IMG/VR virus record: IMGVR_UViG_3300048536_000696 | Coordinates: 1 to 42,473 of that record | DNA length: 42,473 nucleotides | Reading direction: 5' to 3' (one strand) | DNA from: a virus | Shown here: positions 7,395 through 14,848 of the stretch, piece by piece | Layout of the letters: each line of letters starts with the position of its first letter | Numbering within the stretch: the first letter of the stretch is position 1 | Made by a program: the position numbers and the translations under genes | Notes under the pieces: model-generated | Seen by the model: the letters and a program-made list of their open reading frames with translations, nothing else | Told to the model about the DNA's origin: nothing | Database searches by the model: none

Positions 7395-7853
7395 CTATTT
7401 CTTTGGTTTCTTTGCACCAAGGAGTTTAATTCCAAGCTTTGCAAGTTCTATTTCTGTCCATATTACAAACTCCCATCCTCTATCAGCACAGTATGCTTCA
7501 GCAGTTTCCCACTTTGAGGTGTTTTTTATATAGGACATTACCTCAGTAATATATCTCTTTGTCTTTCTCTTTGGTTCTTTCGGCGCCTCAGTTTGTTTTT
7601 TTGGCTTAATCTCAATAAGATACGTCTTATCCTTTGTAACCATTTTGACATCCATAAAGTATCGATGAATCTTATTATCAGTCTTACAACGGTATGGAAT
7701 AACGGTTTCTTCTGATTGCCACTTAATTACATCAGGATTTGTATCCATAAATTTGAACACCTGTCTTTCCCACAACGATCTAAATACTACTTTCGTAGGA
7801 TCACCGTCGTATTTGTCCGGATTCTTTACGGTATATCTTCCCTTGTATGTCAT
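7395..7853 (-). CDS. gp4: gp4-like head completion nuclease
   Basis: The 152-residue protein matches T4 gp4 (150 residues) in length and pattern. It has a TnsA/restriction-endonuclease-like core with FRSLWERQ (Glu29), RYFMDVK (Asp68) and YLIEIKPKK (Glu81, Lys83), the E...D...ExK arrangement of this nuclease fold. In T4, gp4 acts late in head completion, before the tail joins. The C-terminus is basic. It is the first gene of the minus-strand cluster and is separated from divergent gp48 by only 26 bases. Confidence 0.88.
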   Translation of the reverse strand: MTYKGRYTVKNPDKYDGDPTKVVFRSLWERQVFKFMDTNPDVIKWQSEETVIPYRCKTDNKIHRYFMDVKMVTKDKTYLIEIKPKKQTEAPKEPKRKTKRYITEVMSYIKNTSKWETAEAYCADRGWEFVIWTEIELAKLGIKLLGAKKPKK

Positions 7854-7861
7854 ATTTTTAT

Positions 7862-7869
7862 TATAAATA
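7862..7869 (+). promoter_or_regulatory. Late promoter before gp48
   Basis: An exact TATAAATA octamer ends 10 nt before the gp48 ATG, inside a 26-bp divergent intergenic region. It partly coincides with the minus-strand promoter candidate for gp4. Confidence 0.7.
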
Positions 7870-7877
7870 GATTTATA
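7870..7877 (-). promoter_or_regulatory. Late-promoter-like octamer before gp4
   Basis: The minus strand reads TATAAATC, 7 of 8 bases of the late octamer, ending 16 nt before the gp4 ATG. It abuts the plus-strand octamer of gp48 back to back. Confidence 0.5.
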
Positions 7878-7879
7878 TT

Positions 7880-8827
7880 ATGCCTTTATTTATTTTTCCA
7901 ACTATTGTCGCGGGTGCTGCTGCAGCTGGCGGGAGAGCTTTATATAATAAGTTAACGTCGAGCGGTTCACCCGCGCCGGATAATCCTCAGAGCATCGCTC
8001 CTCTTATTTATCCTCCAGAAATGAGAGGAGATGTTACTCGTCCATGTATGTTATTTACTGCTCACGAAAGAAAACTTAGCGGGTTAGTACAGCCGCATAG
8101 AATATGGTTTCCTGCTCCACCGAATATAGCATTTGATGACGGAGCAGATTACGGGCCAACTAACTTAGATTTTGGCGCTAATGTAATTGCATCAAAATTT
8201 ACTGGACAAAAGGGCTTTGGTGATCTTTTTAACGAAATAAAAAGCACAAATAAAAGACAAGCAGCAACGATCGCTTCAAAAGCACTGCCGGAAGATTTAC
8301 AAGCAGCTGCTAACTTAACAACGCGGCAAATAAATAATCCAAATACGAATACAACTTTTAACAATAACAATGTAAGAGACTTTGGATTTAGTTTTAAAAT
8401 GGTTGCACGTTCTCCAGCAGAATCAGACCTTATTCGAAGAATACAATCGAAGTTTAGACATTTTATGTATGCTTCTCGCGGTTCTGAAGGAAGTACAGTT
8501 ACACTTGAGTATCCTCCAGTATGGACAATTAAATTTATGAATATGGATTCTGGTACAGAAAATCCATATATTCCTCGCATATATACTTCATATTGTACAA
8601 GCGTTAATACAAATTTTAATTCGACTGGAAATGTTTATTTTACAGACAACGCTCCGCTTGAGGTTGATTTAGAAGTATCATTCCAAGAAACACGTGCATT
8701 AAATAGACACGATATTGAATTTATGCAAAATGATCAACTCGGAACAAGAGGCCTTGATGAAAATGGAATGGGCAGGCTTAATGCCGATTTAGCACAACCA
8801 GACCCTGCACCCACTAAAGGTAGTTAA
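7880..8827 (+). CDS. gp48: gp48-like tail tube cap / baseplate protein
   Basis: The 315-residue product resembles T4 gp48 (364 residues), which caps the central hub and starts tube polymerisation. The C-terminal half (FGFSFKMVARSPAESDLIRRI, in part, then VTLEYPPVWTIKF and DLEVSFQETRAL) has the alternating beta pattern of the tube fold. The N-terminus is hydrophobic (MPLFIFPTIVAGAAAAGG), then Pro/Ser-rich, and a Gln/Asn-rich linker lies near residues 145-165. It opens the rightward baseplate operon and is followed within 3 bases by gp53. Confidence 0.8.
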   Translation: MPLFIFPTIVAGAAAAGGRALYNKLTSSGSPAPDNPQSIAPLIYPPEMRGDVTRPCMLFTAHERKLSGLVQPHRIWFPAPPNIAFDDGADYGPTNLDFGANVIASKFTGQKGFGDLFNEIKSTNKRQAATIASKALPEDLQAAANLTTRQINNPNTNTTFNNNNVRDFGFSFKMVARSPAESDLIRRIQSKFRHFMYASRGSEGSTVTLEYPPVWTIKFMNMDSGTENPYIPRIYTSYCTSVNTNFNSTGNVYFTDNAPLEVDLEVSFQETRALNRHDIEFMQNDQLGTRGLDENGMGRLNADLAQPDPAPTKGS

Positions 8828-8829
8828 TT

Positions 8830-10011
8830 ATGTCATTCTTCTCACAGTTTCCAAAAATAAAATACGATATTAATGCTGATGGTGTTAAAACTGATCTTAC
8901 CGACATGTTTCGACATGTTGATGTAGTAGATGACCTTCTCGATGATGTAATAAATTATACGTGGTATGAAATTATAGAAGGAGAAAGACCAGATATTGTA
9001 TCTACTCGATTATACGGTACACCAGATTATTATTGGACATTCTTTGTTATAAATGAAACTCTTAAACAAGGTTTAAATACTTGGCCAAAATCATATCGTC
9101 AATTCGAGTTAATGCTCGAACAAGATTATGGAGACTATTCTACACTTGTTTTTATTCCTCGTCAGTATCCAGTTGCCCGCAAATACGAAAATAGTTTTGA
9201 AATGTTAAACTATTTTGGAGGATTAGATATAGCAAATGATAATATTCGTATATCATCTTTTGATGATAACCCAGACGGAACTAAAGTTCAAGCTGAAATA
9301 CTAAAATTTGACGATCAACGGTTTCAATTATGGGTTTATAATATTAATAATATAGGAAGATTTTCTAGGAATAGGCGCTGGAATATTGAGTACATTGATA
9401 ATCCATATACAGATGGACAAGAATATTTAGAGTTTGAGGCTGAAAAAACTGAATGGGCAAAATCAGCTCTTGAGTGGACCAGAAAAAATCAAACAACTAT
9501 TTACTATTCATTTTTAAGAGATAGCCAAAGCAGACAGGGTTTAATTACCGGAAGTGATGCATATTACGACTTTTTCTTGACAAAGTATTTAGAAAATATT
9601 CAATTTATTTCTCATCGTTTTTATGAAAGTTCTTATAACTCTCCATCGTATTTCCTTGATAATGAAAACGAAGGTTATAAGGCTACAGCGTTTGATGCGT
9701 ATTCACAGGTATATAGTTTAGAAGATGTTGAGCTCGAATCCGGATATTTTAGAGGAGATATTGATATTAATGTTTCATCAACTCGAGATGACGGATTTGA
9801 TCAAAGCGAAATAGCACAGTACAATTCAATTAGTGCTCAAAGAAAATACATACCAAGTTTTGTTGAATCGTATTATACACAACAAGCAGACTATGTAACA
9901 ATTAAGGATGATCTTTCTGAAAAAGCATTTGAAGCAAGAAAAATTCGAGTAATACGACCAGAACATATTACTGATTTTGCTGAGGCATATCAAAAGTATC
10001 TATTAAAGTAA
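8830..10011 (+). CDS. gp53: gp53-like baseplate wedge protein
   Basis: Residues 1-100 carry the gp53 signature: INYTWYEIIEGERPDIVSTR followed by LYGTPDYYWTFFVINE. T4 gp53 (196 residues) clamps wedge to hub. This version is 393 residues, so about half the protein is an extra acidic and aromatic-rich region without a domain I recognise; its last part (IRVIRPEHITDFAEAYQKYL) closes like gp53 relatives. The start follows the gp48 stop by 2 bases, with a weak AAAGG upstream, and its stop touches the next ATG. Confidence 0.82.
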   Translation: MSFFSQFPKIKYDINADGVKTDLTDMFRHVDVVDDLLDDVINYTWYEIIEGERPDIVSTRLYGTPDYYWTFFVINETLKQGLNTWPKSYRQFELMLEQDYGDYSTLVFIPRQYPVARKYENSFEMLNYFGGLDIANDNIRISSFDDNPDGTKVQAEILKFDDQRFQLWVYNINNIGRFSRNRRWNIEYIDNPYTDGQEYLEFEAEKTEWAKSALEWTRKNQTTIYYSFLRDSQSRQGLITGSDAYYDFFLTKYLENIQFISHRFYESSYNSPSYFLDNENEGYKATAFDAYSQVYSLEDVELESGYFRGDIDINVSSTRDDGFDQSEIAQYNSISAQRKYIPSFVESYYTQQADYVTIKDDLSEKAFEARKIRVIRPEHITDFAEAYQKYLLK

Positions 10012-11397
10012 ATGCCTAGAGGAAAACAACGTACAAATTTTGGGGCGGAGAGTTCTTTAACCCCAGGATCATATAATATTGATAGAATTACTCTGACTAC
10101 TCACGCTGGTGACATTTTCTATATAGAAAACGTTGTGGTTAAAGTGACAATTACCGAGTCTCTTTATTCTCCCAATCTTATTGCACAACTTGACATAAAA
10201 GATACCTCGAATTTCTTTGAGAGCTCACCGCTAATCGGTCAAGAAAAAATAAAAATAGAAATATCATCTAGACCAAAGGGCTGGGACGGAGCAATGACAA
10301 AAGCAGCCGTCAGAAAATCATCTGTAAAAAAAATTGATCTAGATTTTATTGTTACTGAATATCCTCTTTATGGAAGTATCACAGCTGAACACACAAACGT
10401 TTATACTATTGCATGTGTGTCAGATCATGCATACTATTCGCGCCTTTCTAAAATATCACGATCATTTACAAATTTAACCGATGTTGAAATTAAAAAAATT
10501 ATTACTCAAGATCTCGGGTTTGCTAATTTTGAAGTAAATGGAGAAGTAGATTCAAGAATGAAAGGAATTATACGGTGGCAAACACCGCTTGAAGCTGCTG
10601 AATGGTTACGAAAGAAGACATATGACGGTTCCTTTTCTCCATTTTTTCTTTATCATTCTTTAGATAACGTAATTCGACTATCATCTTTGCACGAATTAAT
10701 GGCTGCAGAAAGCTATCACACATATTTTGATGAACGCGAATTTAATTTTCAACCATATAGCGAACAAGATTACAATCAAAGAGCTTCTCGTATTCTTGAT
10801 GTTGCATCAGATTTTAAGTTAGGAAAGGTTTATCAAGGTGCAAATGGAGGATGGGCATCAGAAAATAACTATTTAGATTATTCTTATAAGACATATACGA
10901 AATATGATTATAACTATGAGAATGATTTTAATCAGAGTTTGACATTGAATCAAAAAACTCCGCTATCAACACAGTTCGATGTGAATGGAGAAAAATTAAA
11001 TCTAATGCCAAAGTCGCATCTTGAACATGTTTCAGTTAATAACTTATCATACGGAGAAGAAGATAAAAACTATAATAAACTAAAAGAAAAAACTCAAGGG
11101 AAAATGCAGGCAATTGAAGAAGCCCTTGAAACAGTATCTCATGATATAAAACTTTTTGGTGATCTTGAACTAAACCCTGGAACAGTGATTGAGTTAAAAT
11201 TTCCAAAGGCGGTAGATCCTGCAGTAATGAAAGACTTATTAGCAAATATGAAACACTCTCCGACAGGCTCTAAAGATTTATACGATCAGCACTTATCAGG
11301 AAGACACCTAATTACTTCTACAAATCATATTTTTGAAGGTGGAGAATATTTTTCAGAGGTACGGGTGAAGAAAGACTCATTCTCCTTTGAACTATAA
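10012..11397 (+). CDS. gp27: gp27-like baseplate hub protein
   Basis: The 461-residue protein has the hub pattern seen in marine T4-like phages: N-terminal beta strands (IENVVVKVTITESLYSPNLI), an SSPLIGQEKIKIEI segment, then GIIRWQTPLEAAEWLRKKTY and a loop with SPFFLYHSL. T4 gp27 (391 residues) forms the trimeric ring holding the gp5 spike, and gp5 is indeed the next gene. The ATG follows the gp53 stop with no gap. The stop codon (11395-11397) lies inside the late-promoter octamer of gp5. The assignment rests on pattern and context. Confidence 0.75.
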   Translation: MPRGKQRTNFGAESSLTPGSYNIDRITLTTHAGDIFYIENVVVKVTITESLYSPNLIAQLDIKDTSNFFESSPLIGQEKIKIEISSRPKGWDGAMTKAAVRKSSVKKIDLDFIVTEYPLYGSITAEHTNVYTIACVSDHAYYSRLSKISRSFTNLTDVEIKKIITQDLGFANFEVNGEVDSRMKGIIRWQTPLEAAEWLRKKTYDGSFSPFFLYHSLDNVIRLSSLHELMAAESYHTYFDEREFNFQPYSEQDYNQRASRILDVASDFKLGKVYQGANGGWASENNYLDYSYKTYTKYDYNYENDFNQSLTLNQKTPLSTQFDVNGEKLNLMPKSHLEHVSVNNLSYGEEDKNYNKLKEKTQGKMQAIEEALETVSHDIKLFGDLELNPGTVIELKFPKAVDPAVMKDLLANMKHSPTGSKDLYDQHLSGRHLITSTNHIFEGGEYFSEVRVKKDSFSFEL

Positions 11398-11400
11398 ATA
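11393..11400 (+). promoter_or_regulatory. Late promoter before gp5
   Basis: An exact TATAAATA overlaps the stop codon of the hub gene and ends only 4 nt before the gp5 ATG. Confidence 0.65.
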
Positions 11401-11404
11401 GATC

Positions 11405-12454
11405 ATGAACCCAGAAAATTTTATTAATAATGGCGGTGGATTTGCATGGTTTACCGGCGTGATTGAAGACATTGATGATCCAATGGAAATGGGCAGGTAT
11501 CGTGTAAGATGTTACGGATATCACAATGCAGATAAGTCAGCAGAAAAAGGTATACCAACTGAAGATTTACCATGGGCAATGACAATGTTGCCTGTTACAT
11601 CAGCATCGATGTCAGGTGTGGGTCAATCTGCAACAGGTCTATTACGAGGAACATGGGTTATTGGCTTCTTTCGAGATGGCATTAATGCCCAAGATCCTGT
11701 TATTATGGGATCTATTCCATCTATAACCTCTCGGCCAGGAGATTACAGCAAAGGATTTACTGATTCAACTGAACGATATCCAAGCGAAGAAGCGTTACAT
11801 CTTAATAAACCTGATACTCCAGTCTCTGCACAGGTTATAGAAGAAAAATATAAACAAGGATTTAGTTATACAGAAAAGAAATCTTTAAGAGATATGTATG
11901 ATCCAAAAATAACTATAGCTCAAAAAGTAAGAGCTCCTGAAAAAGCAGGAACTTTACCGGCAGCATGGATATTTCCAGCTATTGATGATGTAATGACTCC
12001 CACATATCCTCAAAATCATGTGACTGCTTATGAACGAGCAGACGATACAGTTGAAGCTGGGCACATTGTTGAGTATGATGTAACTCCAGGAAAAGAAAGA
12101 ATATCTACTATTCACCGCACTGGAACATACACTGAAGTTACTCCAATCGGCGATAAAACAGAAGTAATCGTTGGCAAAAACTATAGGGTTGTTGCGAAAG
12201 GAGAAAATGTTTATATCGAAGGTGGGTGTAATCTTACAATTGATGGAGGATGCAATACTAAAATTATAGGTGACTGGAATGTTCAAGTCACTGGTAATAA
12301 GTTCGAGCATATTGGTGGTAAACATGTCCATAGAGTGCAGTTAGATCAGACTGTTAATATTGGAACAACTATTACCGAGACAAGCGGTGGAACATGTACA
12401 GAAGCATACGGCGGAAATCAGGTAACTACTGCACCGAATATCTTCCTTAATTAG
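11405..12454 (+). CDS. gp5: gp5-like baseplate spike protein without lysozyme domain
   Basis: Residues 1-115 form the gp5/VgrG-like OB-fold: WFTGVIEDIDDPMEMGRYRV, then a GVGQSATGLLRGTWVIGFF block and DPVIMGSIP. Residues from about 225 to the end are short repeats rich in Gly, Val and Ile (VIVGKNYRVVAKGENVYIEG), the needle beta-helix. T4 gp5 is 575 residues with a lysozyme domain between these parts; this protein is 349 residues, and the middle region (about 120-220) is a short linker without lysozyme motifs. It is therefore a puncturing spike only, and peptidoglycan digestion during entry must come from elsewhere or not occur. Confidence 0.88.
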   Translation: MNPENFINNGGGFAWFTGVIEDIDDPMEMGRYRVRCYGYHNADKSAEKGIPTEDLPWAMTMLPVTSASMSGVGQSATGLLRGTWVIGFFRDGINAQDPVIMGSIPSITSRPGDYSKGFTDSTERYPSEEALHLNKPDTPVSAQVIEEKYKQGFSYTEKKSLRDMYDPKITIAQKVRAPEKAGTLPAAWIFPAIDDVMTPTYPQNHVTAYERADDTVEAGHIVEYDVTPGKERISTIHRTGTYTEVTPIGDKTEVIVGKNYRVVAKGENVYIEGGCNLTIDGGCNTKIIGDWNVQVTGNKFEHIGGKHVHRVQLDQTVNIGTTITETSGGTCTEAYGGNQVTTAPNIFLN

Positions 12455-12462
12455 TATAAATA
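12455..12462 (+). promoter_or_regulatory. Late promoter before gp25
   Basis: An exact TATAAATA just after the gp5 stop ends 6 nt before the gp25 ATG, placing the predicted transcription start next to the ATG. Confidence 0.7.
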
Positions 12463-12468
12463 GGTTAC

Positions 12469-12912
12469 ATGTCGATCGCTCTATCAGATAAAAATCCAAT
12501 CTTTGGCAAAAGCTCAAAGGTTGCTCAAAAATACTTGTATAAAGATTTTCCTATGTTTTTTTCTGGTATTCATCCTACCACAAAAGATATATCGGGAGTT
12601 AATGATTTAGAAGCAGTCAAACACGCAGTTAAGAATTTAATTCTAACAAACTTTTATGAAAGACCATTTCATCCAGAAATTGGTTCAAATATAACTGCTT
12701 TACTATTTGAACCAGCCGATAACTTTACTTCAAAGGCAATTGAAGAAGAAATCTTAGCTGTTTTAAAAAGGTTTGAACCTCGTACTAGTAATCATACAGT
12801 TGAGATAATAGATAATTCAGAAAGAAACTCATACGAAATAACAATTGGCTTTAATGTTATATTTTCTTCAAAAAGAGAAGAAATTAATTTTTACTTACAA
12901 CGCTTACGATAA
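12469..12912 (+). CDS. gp25: gp25-like baseplate wedge (sheath initiator) protein
   Basis: The 147-residue product is close to T4 gp25 (132 residues). It shows the family's NLILTNFYERPFHPEIGSNI block, the FEPRT motif with the conserved Glu-Pro-Arg, and a final beta strand GFNVIFSSKREEINFYLQRL. gp25 nucleates the contractile sheath at the wedge. It overlaps gp6 by one base (TAATG), so the two core wedge proteins are translationally coupled. Confidence 0.92.
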   Translation: MSIALSDKNPIFGKSSKVAQKYLYKDFPMFFSGIHPTTKDISGVNDLEAVKHAVKNLILTNFYERPFHPEIGSNITALLFEPADNFTSKAIEEEILAVLKRFEPRTSNHTVEIIDNSERNSYEITIGFNVIFSSKREEINFYLQRLR

Positions 12913-14837
12913 TGAAACAACTTAATGTTACAGAACTAGACTTTGATCAAATCAAAGAAAATCTTAAAAATTATTTTAAAACTAACCCAAATACTGAATA
13001 CAGCGATTGGGATTTTGAAGGTTCCGGTCTTAATCATCTTTTAGACATACTCGCATATAACACACATTATAATGCAGTCGTAGCACATAATGCAATGAAT
13101 GAATCGTTCATTGATTCTGCTCAAATCAGATCAAATGTTGTTTCAAGAGCAAAACTTTTAGGATACACCCCAAGAAGTAAGTCAGCTGCGCAGGCAACAA
13201 TTTCTCTGGTATTTCCTGGATCCGTTAATCGCGAACTTTCTACATATACTCTCTACAAAGGACAGACACTTACCGCTTCAATCGATGGCGTAACATACAC
13301 ATATATAACAGTTGACGATTATACTGCAACCATTGATGAAATTAATGGCCAATATGTATTTGAGGAGGTTGCTATATATCAAGGTAAAATGAAAGAGATC
13401 ACCTTCATTGTTGAATCAGGAGATTTAGAACAGAAATACGTTATTGAAGATTCAAGTGTTGATTTAGAAAGAATGACAGTTGATGTATTTGATAATGCAT
13501 ATTCAACATCTGTTGAAACCTTCTCATTGTTTGAAAGTCTTTCGAATGTTGGTCCATCTACTGCAGCATATTTTATTAATGAAAATTACAATGGTAATTA
13601 CGAAGTTCAGTTTGGCGATAATGTCTTTGGCAAAAAACCGTCATCTCTTAATGTAATTAAAATTAAATATTTAAGCACTGAAGGAAGTAATGGTAATGGA
13701 GCCAATGTGTTCGAGTGGACAAGTCCTGGTTCGGTTTCTCCTAGTATTACAGTTTTATCAAGAGCTTCAAATGGAAGTGAAAAAGAAGATATCGAAAGTA
13801 TTCGTCAGAATGCACCGCTATCTTTTATAAGTCAAAATAGAGCTGTTACTTCAGCAGACTATAAGACATTAATTAATCAGATTCTAAATAATATTGAAAC
13901 CGTATCTGTATGGGGAGGAGAAGATAATGATCCTCCTCAATACGGTAAAGTATATGCATCTATTAAACCGTATGATGCAGAAGCTTTAACCGAGTTAGAT
14001 AAGATATATCTTTTAGAACAACTTGAATCAAAACGCGTTATTGGAATTCAACCAGTTATACTTGACCCTGAATTTACATACATTTATCTTGATGTATTAT
14101 TTAAATACGATTCAAATAGAACGTCTCGATCAAGCGGACAGCTTGGCTCTCTTATAGAAGAATTATTGCTTGACTTTAATACAAACAATTTACAAAAGTT
14201 TGATGGAGTATTTAGATATTCTGAATTACTTGGATTAATAGATAATTTGGACATATCAATTATAAACTCATTTGTTCGAGTATTCGTGTATAAAACAACA
14301 CGGGTTGAATATGGTAAACTTATATCTACTCCTGTTGATTTTGAAATGGGAATATTCTGTGATCCTGGTCAAGATGAACCATGTTTAAGTTCAGATTCAT
14401 GGACATACAACGGTGTAAGCCTTAGCTTAAAAGATTTTCCTATAGTTGGTTCTAATAATGAAAGGCGCGTGGCAGCATTTACAACCGGCTCTGATGGAAT
14501 AGAAAAGATATTATATTTTAACGTAGGAATTCTTAATACCGATACAGGCTTATTATCACTCGATGTATTACCTATTAATAAATCAGAGGATTTAAAGATA
14601 TACGTTTCTCCAGCATCTAATGATATAGTATCAAAAAGAAATAAACTTCTTACAATTGATATAGGAAGAACAAATATTACTCCAGAAGTTGATACAATAG
14701 CAGTATCTGGTTCTTCTGGAGTTAATGATTATACGCCGTTTTCACGAGAAAGAAGAATATCAGCACAAGACAATCCGTCATCGAGTGGTTCTTCAGTAAG
14801 TGGTTCAGCATCGGCAAATGAAAATAGCTCTTATTAG
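12912..14837 (+). CDS. gp6: gp6-like baseplate wedge protein
   Basis: The 641-residue protein matches T4 gp6 (660 residues) in size and in its N-terminal LLDILAYNTHYNAVVAHNAM motif with ARAxLLGY-like VSRAKLLGYTPRSKSAAQA, shared with baseplate J proteins. Two gp6 copies dimerise around gp7 and gp25 in the wedge. The mid-region includes NRAVTSADYKTLINQIL, another J-protein feature. The last 25 residues are Ser-rich (SSSGSSVSGSASANENSSY), and the next gene starts with a longer Ser/Thr run, an unusual pairing. Confidence 0.92.
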   Translation: MKQLNVTELDFDQIKENLKNYFKTNPNTEYSDWDFEGSGLNHLLDILAYNTHYNAVVAHNAMNESFIDSAQIRSNVVSRAKLLGYTPRSKSAAQATISLVFPGSVNRELSTYTLYKGQTLTASIDGVTYTYITVDDYTATIDEINGQYVFEEVAIYQGKMKEITFIVESGDLEQKYVIEDSSVDLERMTVDVFDNAYSTSVETFSLFESLSNVGPSTAAYFINENYNGNYEVQFGDNVFGKKPSSLNVIKIKYLSTEGSNGNGANVFEWTSPGSVSPSITVLSRASNGSEKEDIESIRQNAPLSFISQNRAVTSADYKTLINQILNNIETVSVWGGEDNDPPQYGKVYASIKPYDAEALTELDKIYLLEQLESKRVIGIQPVILDPEFTYIYLDVLFKYDSNRTSRSSGQLGSLIEELLLDFNTNNLQKFDGVFRYSELLGLIDNLDISIINSFVRVFVYKTTRVEYGKLISTPVDFEMGIFCDPGQDEPCLSSDSWTYNGVSLSLKDFPIVGSNNERRVAAFTTGSDGIEKILYFNVGILNTDTGLLSLDVLPINKSEDLKIYVSPASNDIVSKRNKLLTIDIGRTNITPEVDTIAVSGSSGVNDYTPFSRERRISAQDNPSSSGSSVSGSASANENSSY

Positions 14838-14848
14838 AATTAAAAATT

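Noticed and set aside
7382-7444. Upstream ATG at 7444 as the start of the gene ending at 6797
   Set aside because: It would overlap the gp4 end by 50 bases; the ATG at 7381 has an octamer at the standard 5-nt spacing right after the gp4 stop.
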